NCBI RefSeq assembly: GCF_000006565.2
Contig: NC_031473.1
Location: 1,240,001-1,304,000, forward strand
DNA from: Toxoplasma gondii ME49
Taxonomy: Eukaryota > Apicomplexa > Conoidasida > Eucoccidiorida > Sarcocystidae
DNA length: 64,000 nt
Reading direction: 5' to 3'
Position numbers and translations under genes: made by a program
The notes under the pieces: generated by a model
Database searches by the model: none
What the model was told of the DNA's origin: nothing
What the model saw: only the letters and a program-made list of their open reading frames with translations
Shown: one piece after another, positions 13,401 to 25,900 of the stretch
Layout: each line of letters begins with the position of its first letter
Numbering within the stretch: the first letter of the stretch is position 1

Positions 13401-14202
13401 GACCTAACCATGCCTGCGTCCGGACATCCACGGGTGGAAGCAGAGGAGACAGAGACGACAAGGGAAGGACTTTTCGTCTCGCCGGGGGGAAGCCAGGAGC
13501 ACTGGGGGACAGACTGCCGACTCGTGTCGTCGCCCGGATGGCTTTGGCGTTTGCGGAGTGTCGCCGAAGGGGGGGCAGAGTGCCTTCTCGCAGAGCCGAG
13601 TTCAGCTGACAGTGGAGGAGACTCAGTTCTCCTTCGTGGTGAAGCAGGTGCTGTCTCTGCTTCTCGAGCTCGGTTGTTACGCGTCTCCTTTCTTCTTCCA
13701 GAGTTTGACGAACCTCCTTCACGAGCTCCTCTCGGAGGCTCCTCTGCGAAAACTGAGCTGCGAGCTTCGGATGCGTTTGCTCCTCACTCTTCTGTTGCTC
13801 CCACCCCTGGCACGTCCACCCCCCACCACACCGACTAGTCGACAGCGGCGGAGGCGCAGTGTGCGAAGAGAATGCAGGCGAAGAGACAGACAGAGAAGCG
13901 GGAGAAACCAAACTCAAAGAGGGAAGACCGCAGATCCGCTGGTGCTCAACAGACATGTCAGTGATCAGGGACACGGTGCGGGCTGCCGCGGCAACGGCAG
14001 CCTCTGCTTCGTCCTGCGCCAGCTTGGTCGCTTCAGCGGTCTCATTTTGAGAAGCCAGCAGACAAGATCTAAGGACCGACGGAGGGTTCTTCTCGGAGCT
14101 GTCTGCTTGTGGCGACGAAGCAGGGGAAGCCAGCCCCTGCCTGTACGAGTTCACGGCCAGCTCAGAGCGGGATGAGGACTTCTCTCTCTCTCGGTCCAAC
14201 AT
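4457..14202 (-). CDS. Giant calcium-dependent protein kinase (CDPK) with four EF hands
   Basis: Nine coding exons (descending): 14202-12817, 12564-12428, 12281-12167, 11543-11365, 11152-10243, 10002-5603, 5370-5256, 4894-4838, 4486-4457; about 2,442 residues. The N-terminal 460 residues are low complexity with a coiled coil near 155-210. The Ser/Thr kinase domain follows: glycine loop VGSGTWGDVF, lysine in RAVKRV, HRDIKPENF split across exons 4 and 5, DFG, FAAPELL, DSWSCGV. About 160 residues separate DFG from APE, and about 90 more precede the D-x-W motif. A linker of about 1,100 residues follows, with acidic runs and CxxC motifs. The EF loops are DRDGDGQLTLAE (6393-6358), DTNGDGVLDLSE (5691-5656), DLDGDGVISVDE (5351-5316) and a fourth split by the last intron. 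By family, calcium binding should relieve autoinhibition. I chose ATG 14202 (A at -3). An in-frame ATG at 14310 would add a hydrophobic 36-residue leader. Orthologue among numbered CDPKs not assigned. Confidence 0.9.
5316..6393 (-). other. EF hands 1-3 of the CDPK, with EF1 and EF2 far apart
   Basis: EF1 loop is at 6393-6358, EF2 at 5691-5656 and EF3 at 5351-5316. All three have D at positions 1, 3 or N-equivalent, D/G at 5-6, and E at 12, so they should bind calcium. The EF1-EF2 gap is 222 residues of basic, Arg/Glu/Gln-rich sequence. A standard CDPK has roughly two dozen residues there. Confidence 0.85.
6771..7025 (-). other. Cysteine motif pairs in the CDPK linker
   Basis: Within the 4.4-kb exon, CENCNKTL is followed about 45 residues later by PCSVC, then ARICFL and FPFCPLAP. 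Directly after comes a segment resembling a CDPK junction (LVARWLNYAGKTVLQKK). The paired CxxC spacing could bind a metal. This is inference from spacing only; I do not recognise a named zinc-finger family. Confidence 0.4.
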
Positions 14203-17200
14203 CGTTTCGAACGAAAAAATCGGCAGGGTGTGGCCGAGAGAAAAAGGAGCAACAACCAAGGGGAAATTGAAACACGGCACCAACAAGCAAACAAGCACAA
14301 CACGGTACATGAGAAGACGAAGCAGAAGAAAGGCCCTGGGGTGGGGAGACTTGGCGGAACGTCAGATACGGGGCGAAGGAAAGGGTACATCTGGCGCCGC
14401 TGTCTGTGTGTGCGACGATGAGCAGTGAATCGACGTCATTTCAATGAGACAGACGCAAGGGCAGCGAAGCTTGGAAACAAAACATTTATATCGGAAGCAG
14501 GAAGCATCTGGCCTCTCGTATGTGTAACGCGTATAAGGTCTTCCCTGGAAAGAAGTCTCTTTCTTTTTATGAGTTTTATTCGATTGCTGCTTTGAAACTG
14601 GGCAAGTCCCGGCAAATTTCTTCCTCGAGCCTCGAGCAGACGCGATGAAAAAATGTGTTTGATAAGCCGTCTTTACAAGAGCGCGGCGACGGCTTTTGCC
14701 TCGAGCAAGCAGTGCCAGACTTTATCACGAATAGAGCAACGGGTAATTCTGTGTCTCTGTGGCACGGGACGATCATTTAAGGTGTGTTTGCCTCGTCTTC
14801 ATGTTCAAACAAAAAGAGGCAGCACACACCGGTGGCTGTCATAAGGCAGCACCTTGTTTGCAGGCTGTTCCGGACACAGATATTGTTAAGCACATACCCT
14901 GATGGCGGCGACAGGGAAAGAGTAAAACAGTGGTCCGAGAAGGCAGCTCTAGTGTGGACAAGAAAGCTGACCAGTGGCCACCCATTCTGCAGGTTGCCCG
15001 AGAAGAACAGGCTGTGTGCCCGACCTCGTCGAAGACAAGGGCACTCGTTTTCCCGGGAATAGAAGAACCTTTGTCTTTCACGTTGCGGCCAGGATGTCAA
15101 CACTCAATCAACGCGTGGGAGCGCGGAGCTCTTCTGAGCGTTGCGTCGTCCTCAAGTGTCCGAATTTGTTGAGGTGATCCTACCTCAAGTCCTGTTGGCA
15201 CGCCATTCGGTAGTCCAGCTGTTGGCCTCGCTAGGCGTTAATTTGATAATCCAACAATTTGTATACATTCGCCAGTGTTTTTTCACCTCCGCAGAGCGTA
15301 GAATTTCCTGACATTCACGATTGTTTATCGCAGTGACCCCGTTTTCTCAACCGTCACGCTGAACAAAGCCGTGAATGCGGCAAGTGTAAGGAGCACACGG
15401 TGTTATCCTTGCAACCTACGCTTGATACGGTGCTGTCGAAGAAAAACGGCGTGTCTGGAAACTCAAGAGATGCCGGGCTTCCGTTGTGTCGCGGTCGGCG
15501 GCCAGCGAGTCGCAAAACTGGATGTTATTCTGTGTATCGGGGATGCCGAAGACTTAAACAAGCGTTCTCGGCACCCCCTCACTACTGGTACGCGAGGAAT
15601 TCGGAAAAGCAGCACTTATCAGGTGGTCAAGGACACGGTTTTCACGCTGAAGAAGGAGTAGAGCGTACTGACTTACAGTGAAGTTGCTACACGTCACAAG
15701 ATGTGCATGCCGCTCCCAGCAGTTCGACGAGTTTCCGCTCCCCTGACATCGACGCTGACGAAGCCGCTACGTGCCCCTGTCCGCGGGAAAGAACCCCGCC
15801 TTCTTTCCCAGGGGCGATGGCATTTTCGTGAAACACCTAGGGGTCATGTCCTTGGATATGTCGGTAAGAAGCATAAAAAAGGGAGAATTTACGTCATTTC
15901 CTGGGGAAAGCAGGGTACGCATCGGGGGAAGCCTGTCTGTGTTCTTGGGCAGTTGAGGGGCCAGAAGCGAGGGAGCGCAGACAAACGACCAGAAGTACGC
16001 GTGGTTCAAGCGGGAAGACATGCGTACAAGCCATCTGTTCTACTCGCTCCCGGTGATCCATTTTTGTATTTTGTCTTTTTAATTATGGTGAAGCAACAAG
16101 AGTGGTAGACACGCGAGCGGTGAAGTTACCGCGTATGCCGTAGTGCCGTCAGTGTCTTGTGTGTGGGGCGTCGCTGCTTCAGTACTCGTGGCTGGCACAG
16201 GCGCGAAATACGAAATAAAGTCACATTCTGTCTCACTTCGTTGTAATTCTGTTCCGAAGCCAGTTTATTCAATTGTGGTGTACCAACGGCAGGTGAGTTT
16301 ATTTTGGCAGCCACCGGAATAACCGCTGAAGCGAAACGGCGCTGGGTGCAAGGCGGGGCCGCTGCTGGTAGGCGAGACTGGTCAGTATCCGAAAAAGTCT
16401 TGCCTGTACTTGTCTTTCTTCCCAAAGAACATAGCCGCTTCCGTAGCGTTGCACAGAGTAAGGGGATCCTTTTCTTAGCTTGAACTGGTCAGACAATGTG
16501 AGCTGTCGCGGCAGCTTAGAAACCTGCTTGTCCGTTCCCCAGTGTCGCATCCGTAGGCGGGGAGTACATCTGTTCCTGTTTGTTCCTGCACAGAGAAACA
16601 TTGCAAAGAAGTCGTGCGCACATGTACTAGGGGATTCTCAGAGGGAGGGAGCAAACCGTCCTGTAAGAGAAACACATGCCTCTTAAAGGCTGGTCGGTAT
16701 CAAACTCATCGTGACTGGCGTTCACCGTTCACAAAAACCACAATCAGCGCACGAACATCTGCTCACGCATCGACATGATCGGCCAACGCCAAATGACTTT
16801 AAAGCTTGCGCAGAGCGTTATCCGTTTTGAATAGTAGATGAGGCACTGGTGTCCTAGTTATCCGCGTCGTCAGTCTCAGCCTCGAAGCGAGAGTAGCGAT
16901 TCATTCTCAGGGTCGATGCCGGAAAGGAATGGCGTTATCTCCGATAACCCGCTTCGATAGGTAATGCCTCTCCTTCATTTCGAACTTTCAGTGCCAATAA
17001 GTGTTCATCCAGTTTCCCCTGTCAAGCACTTCCAGTGCTGTTGCTATAGAAGCCGCATGCTGAGTTCACCACAATTAACTTAGAGTAAAATGTGAAGCTG
17101 TCGTGCTGAGTAACATTGTTGCCGCTTATTTGAATTCCCAAAGGCACCATTCCCTGATGGTCTGATTTGTTGTCTTGGAAAGGTTGCGACAAAGGTAGCA

Positions 17201-18832
17201 ACGTATCGCATGGTAATCCGGTTTAATTTCTAGCAGAAAACGACCACTCAAACAGAGTCATTGCCTTATAAGAGCACGTTATGGTGCAAAAGAGCTTCGA
17301 AGGGCAAAGCGTAAACCACAGCGCCGACGAACTAATGGGGTCTTCAGCATCTTATGAGTCATATTTCACCCAAGTGGTGCCCGTTAGGTCGCTGACGTTT
17401 GGTTTGCAAGATCTTTGCCGCAAAGGTGAGACACTGCGACCCGCCAGCCAAGCGTTATTGCACCGACGCAAAAGTGAAGAATGGCATATTCTTCGAAGGA
17501 ATGCATGGGCACACGACTTTCAGTAATGAGCAGCTGTGTTCCGTCCAGCCCCAGAATAGAAGGGAATGCCCAACAGCGACCGGAGATGTGTGACAAATTC
17601 TTACGTCACCCAGCTGCAGAGCTTCTTTCTTTTGTTGGAGCTATCCGTTGTCGTACCTAGGGACAGACATGTCGGTCATAACAGAAAAAAAACTGTCGTT
17701 GAATTCATCCTCACCGGCACTGCGGCCCTATCAGACTATCAACAACCAAAATTCCGTCGCCGGGAGCGTACCCAAATTGCTGCTAACCACTGCCTGCCCT
17801 TAAGAGATTGTCCCCGTGAATGGTGTCAGTATAGAAACTCTATTTATTCTAAGCTTTACCCGTCTCAGCAATGTCACTAGCCGCAAGTGTGGTAAGGACA
17901 CTTGGTTATCCCAGAAATAATGCAGTTTCACAGCTATGTGGAAGGCTTCAACAACCTCAGGTGTCCCATCACACTAATGTGCGCGAAGAAGTTCGATGCC
18001 CACCGCATGCGGACAGGGAATGCTGGAAATCAGCGAAAGTCACCCGCCATTAAAAATTAAGACGATGAAAATAGTCCTGAACAAGGTCATAATAGGTAAT
18101 TCGGAAGTGTTTCCTGATGTGCTGGTTAGGATTTCGACTGCTGGGTAGTCAGGATCCGACAAAAGATCGTCTGTTAAGTGTGACTTCCCAGTAGTATTGT
18201 TGCATGCTAGACCCATCTCTAACGCATGCGTGGTAGATGCGTTTTCCCTAGTTTCTTGATATAGCTGTCAGTCGTCGTCTCCAAATAATTTTGTTTTCGT
18301 GGATAAGGCTCCATACCTCACTGGAAGGAGGAACAAGGAAGATCACCGTCCCGGTTCCATAAATACCGTGGGCCCGCGAGCGTAGACTCAGGGCCCAAGT
18401 GTGAGGTCCAAAGAGATGCTTACTCTGTCAGCCATCCACTCCCCTACGAACGGTATTATATCCCTTCTTCGTTTGCATCCTGTCTCTTCTGTATCCCTCG
18501 TTTTCTGTTGTGGGGACTCTGTCCTAGCACTGGTCCTGATCGACACAGTTCGAGCATCTCTCGCGCGAGGGGAAGAAGCGTATCTTAAACCTTAAACTAA
18601 GAACAGCAAAACAGGCGGAAGGAGGACCAGCCGTTACTTCTCTGTGGGTATACATACATCAAAGAGAAGCTGTACTGGTCCGTTGGCAGGTTTCGCTGTC
18701 GAACGCATCGGTGTCATCAGTTTGTTTCTGCTCAACCGCGGGCGTAAGACGGAACCGCAGAGTTGTATGCGGTCTTCCCAGTTAGCAATCGACTTCCTTT
18801 TCATTTTTGCACTTTCCTTTTGAAAGGCAACA
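14203..18832. other. Gene-free 4.6-kb spacer (divergent promoters)
   Basis: This lies between the starts of the CDPK (-) and the Fyv7-like gene (+). Short open frames on both strands (for example 15,701-16,108 +) lack family motifs, splice support or consistent composition, so I call none. I saw no tRNA or rRNA. It likely holds both promoters and 5' UTRs. Confidence 0.55.
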
Positions 18833-19999
18833 ATGAATCAAGGCTCAGGTGCTGAGGGTGGCGGCCGAAAAGGACGGCGCGGCGAGCACGAGCAAGTTCG
18901 TCGGCAACAAAAAGCAAAAGCGGTCACCAAGAAACATAGAAAGCGGGTGTGGGTGAATTATAAGGATAAAACTCAGGGATGGAAGAAGTTCAAAAAAGTT
19001 CAAGACGTAAAAGCGCGTGCAGCCCTGTGGAAGCTGCGACGAAGGGAAGACCGCAACGCGCAGTTTGATGAAGAACCTGGTGACGCAGAACGCACTCTTA
19101 CGCGTGCCAGTGATGACCCCGATGCCTTCCTGCAGCAGCTGCTTGATCCTCTGCATGCAATTCGGAAACGGAAACAAAATGCTTTGCCGGACGAAGGCTC
19201 GGACGCGGTGCACGAACAGAAGACGGCGCGAGCTCGCGGAGAGAAGAGCACGGAAAGGACGGACGGAAACGCAGCAAGATCGGGAGCTGAGGCGTCTCGG
19301 TCCCGACACTCCGACGACGAAGGCAACAGCGAAGAAGACGCGGAAGAGAGCGAAGAAGATTCAGGCAGAGACGACCCTGAAGAAGAGGACGAAAGCAGTG
19401 GTGAGGGGGTGCGCCGCCGCGGAACGAAGCGAGGTTTCGGCGATGCCCAGCGAGAGCAGAGAGAGCCACTCCACGCAGAAAGAAGGAAGAAACGTTGTGC
19501 GTCAGAGTCACTGGAGTCTAATGAAGATGAGAAAACAGATTTCTCTCTCTCAAATTCGGTGTCCTCTTCCCAGGCAGGTCTCCCGCGCAAACACCGAGGG
19601 TCTTTGAGAGGATGTGGCGGCTCTTCTGCCAAGGACGAGGAAGAAGCAGAAGAGAAGGAAGGCAAGGAGCGTGCATCGCCGCAGTCGTTTCGAGCTTCCG
19701 AGAGCGGCCAGCGAAAGGCAACGGCTCAAGAAAGACACGGAAGTTCGTCTGCTGTGTTCTACCCCTTCAAGAAGGCGATGGAGGAGGCGGCACGACGGAA
19801 AGCCGAACAAGATGCGAGGCGAAAGAAGGCAGAAGAGGAGAGAGTCAAGAGGGAAGAAGAGCGGAAAATCATGGAGGCGAGGAGAAGACAAGAAAGAAAG
19901 AAACTTCGGGCGAGAACGAAGAAAGGCCAGCCTATTATGGGAAATGTCATGCAGGTCCTGCTTGGCAAAATCCGACGTAGGGAGGGATTTTCCTCATAA
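18833..19999 (+). CDS. Fyv7/CCDC59 (TAP26)-family rRNA-processing protein
   Basis: Intronless, 388 residues, starting at an ATG with A at -3 (aacaATG). The N-terminus is basic (KAKAVTKKHRKRVWVNYKDK). The middle is an acidic Ser/Glu/Asp-rich stretch (about 150-290). The C-terminus is a charged helix, KKAMEEAARRKAEQDARRKK onward, ending in RTKKGQPIMGNVMQVLLGKI. That last block is the family signature (R-T-K-K-G-Q-P-x-M then L-L-x-K-I). Family members act in the nucleolus in 18S/40S pre-rRNA processing; the role here is inferred from the signature. It is longer than yeast Fyv7 mainly because of the acidic insertion. It stands alone, with gene-free DNA upstream. Confidence 0.75.
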   Translation: MNQGSGAEGGGRKGRRGEHEQVRRQQKAKAVTKKHRKRVWVNYKDKTQGWKKFKKVQDVKARAALWKLRRREDRNAQFDEEPGDAERTLTRASDDPDAFLQQLLDPLHAIRKRKQNALPDEGSDAVHEQKTARARGEKSTERTDGNAARSGAEASRSRHSDDEGNSEEDAEESEEDSGRDDPEEEDESSGEGVRRRGTKRGFGDAQREQREPLHAERRKKRCASESLESNEDEKTDFSLSNSVSSSQAGLPRKHRGSLRGCGGSSAKDEEEAEEKEGKERASPQSFRASESGQRKATAQERHGSSSAVFYPFKKAMEEAARRKAEQDARRKKAEEERVKREEERKIMEARRRQERKKLRARTKKGQPIMGNVMQVLLGKIRRREGFSS

Positions 20000-20487
20000 G
20001 CAAGGAATCCCGAAACGAGGTTTCTCCTTTCTCTTGTACTCTCTTCTTTTCGCCTTCCCCCTTGCTTTGTGCTGTCCCGACTCTCACTTCTCGGTCATCG
20101 CTTTCCTCCCTTGTTCTCGTTAAAAGGCCCTCCGCTGTTCGTTCTAGTGGCTCTTCTCTGGAGCTCATCTTTTCCGGATCTTTCTTCTTCTGTTACGTCC
20201 GTTTTCTCTGCTTCTGCGACTGCTTATCCTTTTCTTCGTATGCCTGTTTTCTTTTCTCTATCTTCCTCTTCCTCTCCGTTTTACCTTCTTGGCACTCTCG
20301 CTGTCCGCCTCACTGCTGCTGCTTTCCGCGTCTGACAGTCACGGCTGTTCCGAGTTGCTCAGCCCTCGAACCCAAAAGTGGCTATAGGAAGTCTCTTCTC
20401 CACAAGGTCTTGCAGAGTTGGAAGCGGCGTTCATTTGTTCTTATCGGACTTGGGCATTTCCATGTGACACGAATTTTGTGTCCAACA

Positions 20488-22069
20488 ATGTCGCTGGAAC
20501 GCACTTCTCCTCTCGTGAGCAGTGAAGGATCACCTCTACCTTCCCTGGGGAGTCTCTACTTCGACGCTGCTACCGGTTAAGATCTTGATACTGTTTTCCG
20601 GGTCCAAGTTCTCCTGTGCTACCTGCAGAGTCTCTCGAATTATTTTTGAATGAGAGTAGAAGACTTTTACTCGTAGTGTGCAACCAGTAAAAGGCGTTAT
20701 AATGTGCAGTACAGAAGTAGCATTCGCTTGTCCGTAGAGCCATCCCAGTTGAAAGCAAACATGTCACGCCTAGAAGGAAGCAAACACTGTACACTCTGTC
20801 CTGCGGCCCTGCTAGAGTCTGCATCCGCGCGTCCTCTCTGCACCAGGAATCGTCTCTAAGGCAGGATTGCTTATAAGCTTTTCTGGGAAGTATGTGGTAC
20901 GAGTTGGTCTAGAATGGTGTTGTTGACTGGATCCATGTTCTACTGTGTTAGCATACTCTGATAGGGAAGAGGTTCCACGTACGCTCGAGATGTGAAACAA
21001 GATGAATTGAATACGGACGGGATCTGTTCCGTGTAGAGTTCCTGACGAATGCTAGAACGAACCACACCAGCTCACAGATTTCTTTGAACTAACGGGGAAA
21101 AAGGACTGAGGACAACCCAGGGCCACTGAAGACGCAGAAAAACTGTGCCAGGAGATACCTGCAAAACAGATTTGACAGAAACTAGCGATGGATTGCAGCA
21201 TGGAAGCAGCCAAGGCAAAGAAACCATGACGGGAAGCATGCGGTGAAAAACACACATTTGCGCCGACGTAGGGAGAGGCAGGCTAGACGCAAACGTAAAC
21301 CTCTGTCACTCTCATCGACGTCGCTCCTCCAGACGGTGTTATTTCACGATGTAGACAGGCGCGCACTGAAAAGAGAGAAGACTGACAGGAAGTGAAGCAG
21401 TGGACTTCGGCTGGGCGTGTCTCCCTGAACCACTGTGGGCCTTCACCCAGCGCAAGACATGAGACAGCCGTGTCTAAAAGCAAATTCTAAGCGACATTGT
21501 ACAAGGCGCGCCCAACCTGTGAAACAGGCACCAGCAACAATGCATGGATGAAAAGAATTTTGTATGGAAAGTCGATCAGAGTTTTCTACACTGGGCTTTT
21601 CGAATAAAAACTGTTGTTTCTTCAGGGTAGTCGAAGCACATGGGGATGCCAAACGGCAGCTGTTCGTCCCAATCCCGTGGCAACGAAGGAGGCAAGCAGG
21701 AAAGGATAAGAGAAAAGACAAGAAAAACCGGGTGCGTTTGCTGCGTTCCGCGTCACGCAACGACCCAAACGCAATGTCCTCGGCCTTTTTGATTCTCTCC
21801 TTCGCCCTCACTCTCCTGAGCTTTGTTCGTCCACGGAGAGAAACAGGAGACAGACGAAGAGGAGAAGTCAGGCCGTAAGCACGGTGGTCGGACGCAGGTT
21901 AGAGATTCGAGAGCAAAGAGAAGAACGCGACAACATGAAGGAGAAGCAGAAGGAAGAGAAGGATCGGAGGGCTGAGAGGCGAAGAAGAGATTCTGAAGGG
22001 AGCGAAAATGTCGCGGGCGCCGGCAAAAAGTCCGTTTCTTTTGCTGATCTGTCTTTTAAACGGCGGTGA
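20488..22069 (+). CDS. Possible small + strand gene, incomplete model
   Basis: Two pieces look coding but I could not join them. One is an ATG at 20,488 in good context (caacaATGTC) opening MSLERTSPLVSSEGSPLPS up to a weak GT at about 20,577. The other lies at 21,626-22,069: a pyrimidine-tract acceptor followed by VVEAHGDAKRQLFVPIPWQRR, then a second acceptor near 21,897 opening LEIREQREERDNMKEKQKEE and ending KKSVSFADLSFKRR-stop. The phases at the visible donors do not fit directly, so at least one exon is missing or the call is wrong. The charged helical C-terminus resembles nucleolar proteins in style only. Confidence 0.3.
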
Positions 22070-22938
22070 ATCCAAGAACAAGACACGCTGGAGGCACCAC
22101 TGAGTCCTTCCCCTTTCCGGAAGAAGACACAAAATAACTGTTTCAGTTCCACTACTAGTCGTTCCCAGTTTTCCTTCATCTCCTTCGTCACCAAATAAGG
22201 AGAAGCGGAAGATGGAGTGATGCGCCTCCTTTTTCGACTTCTGCCTTGCGATACCCGAGTCCCCTTCGTGGCACCTGCACATTATACTTGCGTCTGCTGG
22301 GTTCTCCTGTCCTTCATGCCTTCGTCTGTTCACATTCTCTCCGCTTTCGCCCAAGTTGTCCGTGTCTCTCCTTGCGTTTCACCTATGCTCCTGTCTCCTC
22401 GCTTGTGTACTCGCCCTTCCCTCCTCTCCCCTCGGTTCCGGAAACGCCGCTTCCAACTTCTCCTTCCTGGTCTCCTCCCGCAGCCACGATGCCCTCTGCC
22501 TCGGCAAGGAAGTGCTGGACTAGAGATGCTCGACGATACACTTTGACAATCCACCTGTAGGAACAGACAGGAGTTTCAGAAAGAGCAGACGAGAAAACGA
22601 TGAGAGATTACGAAAACAGCATACAAAAAGACGAGGAGAGAGAAGAGAGAGAAGCGAGAGAGGGGTAGAACAGAGAAGGAGAAGCGAGACTGCGGAGCAG
22701 AATGCAATATAAAGAAGAATGCACGCTCTGAACGAAAGAAGGAAAGACAGACACGGAATCGAGGCGCCAAAGGGAAGAGAAAAGAGACAGCAAATAATGG
22801 AGAGTCACGATGAACAGACCCTCGGTGCTGTTTAGCAGAGGCAACGGAGTCCATGGACCGCGAAAGGTCACGATGTCCAAAAGAGAAAACAAAGTGGCAT
22901 CACCTTGAAGAAAAGTGTGAAAGGCGTGAAGGAAATTT
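22070..22938. other. Spacer between convergent ends
   Basis: Purine-rich on the + strand (GAGAGA/GAAGAA words) with only spurious open frames. It presumably contains the 3' UTR of the MAPKK-like gene. No RNA gene or repeat family recognised. Confidence 0.5.
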
Positions 22939-25900
22939 TTACCTCTTGAAGTATTGTCGGGATGCCATGCCTTCGAGGAGCCAAGGGTGCAGGAGCAAAC
23001 TGTCGGCAGTTGCTCGTTTTCCGGGTTTCACCCGCATGCAGTTGAAGAGGAAGTCGCGGAATTCGTAGCTTCTCCTCTTCCGCCTTTTACTCCCCTGGAA
23101 GTGATTTTGCAGAAGCGAAACAACGTTGCAGTCTCTCAGGTCGCACGGGAGTCCCTCCGGAAACGGATGGTGGGAGGCAGCCAGCTCGAAGAGAAGAACG
23201 CCGACACTCCAAATGTCGGACGGAAACGAGTAGGCTCCAACGCGTTTCTCTTCCTTCTCCATGGCATCGAAGATTTCTTTCCGCCTGCTGCGCTCCTTCT
23301 TCTTGCTCCTGTCTTTCTCTTCTCTCTTGCCTCGAACGTTCGCTCTCTCGGGTCTGTCCGCGATCTCAGGGGGAGAAAGGAGAGAAGGAACCTCTGTGCG
23401 GCCAGCTGCCGGCGGATTTCGTTGTCTCGTCGATGTCGGAGGCACTCGAGTTGTCTCTTCGGAGGCGCGGAGATGGACGGGAGCGTTGCGGTCTGCTACT
23501 TCGTTCCGTGGAACAGCAAAGGACTCCAGTTCTTCCGTGTTTATACGCCGTTCTTCTTCAACCGCCGGTCGCTCCTCTCTCTCTGCTCGCTGTGCTTTCC
23601 CCGGTTCCATCCCATGTGCAAAAAACGCGTTTTCTCGATGTGTCTCTTCCTTTCTCAGCTCGTCTCCCTTCGCAACTCTGTACTCCCGGTTTGCTTCGCT
23701 CCCGGCCGTCTTTTGGCTGAGCAGATCGTCTCCCGCATTGCCGCCCATGGCATCTGCCGTTCCTTCTCCTCGCGTCTCTTTTTCTCTCGAAAGACAGTTG
23801 AAAGGTTGGCTCTCAGGGGGATTCCGTCCCCCATGCTCTGTATCCGTCGTCAAGTCCCTCCGTCCACAAGCCGAGTCCATCTCCCGGGAGGCCTGGCCCT
23901 TCCGCGGCAAGCAGTCGCGCGACGGAGGAGAAGAAGTGGACGATGGAAAAGAAGAGATGGAATGGCGAAAACGGGTGGGAGAAACCTGGCGACGCGACGC
24001 ATGCGAGGCCTTGGACCGGCGTCGAGAAGTTGTCAGATGTACGGCTGAAAAGTGATGGTGAAGACGCTCTGGACTCCTGAGAGGGAAAAGAGTTTTTTGA
24101 GTGCGTGGGCTTGTCTTTGAGCAACTTGGTCATTACAGGGAGTGGCAGTTCACCAGCGGCATATATCGTTACAATTTTTTCGGAAACCAGGAGCAAAGTG
24201 GGGGAAAAGAAGAAACATGGGGAGGAGTGTTTAAAGAAAAACGACAAAAAACGAAAATCGACACTGGAACAGAGAACCACGTGGGCAGGGCGAAACAGGC
24301 AAGCAGCGGAGGTGGCGACTGACACGGTAGACGAAGAAGGCCAAGTCGGCAACAAAGAAAGAAGGAGAGAAAACAACGAAGACAATTCAGACCCCATGTA
24401 ACAAAAGTCAAAAGAAAAACAGAGCATTTGTGGAGTTGATGTTCTTCCAGAAAAATCTGTAGACTGCGGACAAAAACGCAAGCGAAAAAATGTGAGGACA
24501 AGCAGATGAGCAAGGATCGAGGAGAGAGACAAATCAAAAAGAACGGGCCGAAATAGGATCCAGAAGCAGGAAATGAACATTGAAGGAACAAGAGGAACTT
24601 ACATGTAAAGTTCAGTGCCGACGAAAGTCAGCCACTCATTGCGGTCAACATCGAGGAAACGCGAAATGCCAAAGTCTCCAACCTTGACGATGCCTGAATC
24701 CAGAAGGAACCGAAGAAACATGTAATTTATTATAGATGTAAAGATATTCTCTTAGTTTTCTTAAGTGTGTTCATGCGTAAGAACAGATTGCGCGAAGTGT
24801 TTTCGGTTTACTTACTTTCAGAAGACACGGGGAAATGGAGACGAGGACAGAGGTCAGCGCAAGAATCCAATTCCCGTGGCTGTTCAGAAGCAACCGAAAT
24901 GGAGGCAAACGTCGAAAGAGAGGCCAGGAGGGGAAGACGGCAAGCACGCGAACGAGAGCAAAGCAAACGAAAGAGGTGGACGCGGAATAAGGAGAAAACC
25001 AAAGAGGATGAGGAAGAGCGATGGAAAGGCTTACGATCGAATCGAGGCATGTGAGTGTGAATTCTTCTTCAGACTTTGAATGAGGGACGGGAGCGCAAGA
25101 AAGCAAAAGAGCAGAGACTCGGCAGACGGACGCCAGCCTACCTTCATTGTTGATCAAAATATTTTGTGGTTTGACGTCCCGGTGAATGCATCGGTGTTGG
25201 TGGAGGAAAGACAGAGCTCCCAGGATCTGCGATGGACGCAGCACCGAAAAAAAAGTTGTTTGCGACGAGGACAACAGACTGCTCTCTCGGACACCAGCGA
25301 AGAAGCGGACAGCAAGTGGTAGGAGGAAGGGGAGAAGGCGGAACGAAAGAACGTCGTTGAACTTTATGAAGAAAGTGTCAGAACGAGATTGAAGCAGTGG
25401 AGTTAAACAGCCATGGAGACGGTAAAGTGAGAGAAGTGGAGAAGGCTAAAGAAGTCTTGACATCGGTTTGTGTCGCTCTGAAACGCACCTGAAACGCGAT
25501 GAGCTTCAGGATCGATTCGGGGATCTCGATGTGATCTTCATCGAATGGTGTCGCCTCCGGGACCAGGACTGCAGTCTGCATCTTCCTTTTCCTTTTCGTC
25601 CACTTTCTCTGTCGTTCTTCTTTCCATTCCGGGGGCAACCAGCGTTGGATGAAGTCTCCTGTGTTTTCCAGCATCGTCTTCTCTCCCCCGACATCATCGC
25701 CTTTTCCTTTCCGTGCGACGTCCAGACGAGGCTCTGCAAGAGAACCAAGAGTTGAAAGAGATGCAAACGAAGAATTCGGGATGCTTTTATCTCGTGTGAT
25801 GTGACTGTTTGTGATCCGGATGTCTTCGCTCTCGTCTGTCGCCGCCTTCTTCCTCTCTTCTTTCGCTACACCCTCTTTTTCTCCTCGTTCGTCGCTTTCT

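Noticed and set aside
13074..13838. 254-codon + strand open frame
   Set aside because: Antisense of the CDPK first exon; no domain and composition explained by the real gene.
14203..14310. Signal-peptide-bearing form of the CDPK from ATG 14310
   Set aside because: Poor context (C at -3) and a secreted CDPK would be unusual; kept only as an alternative.
15701..16108. 135-codon + strand open frame
   Set aside because: No motif, no splice partners, and adjacent frames on both strands are equally open.
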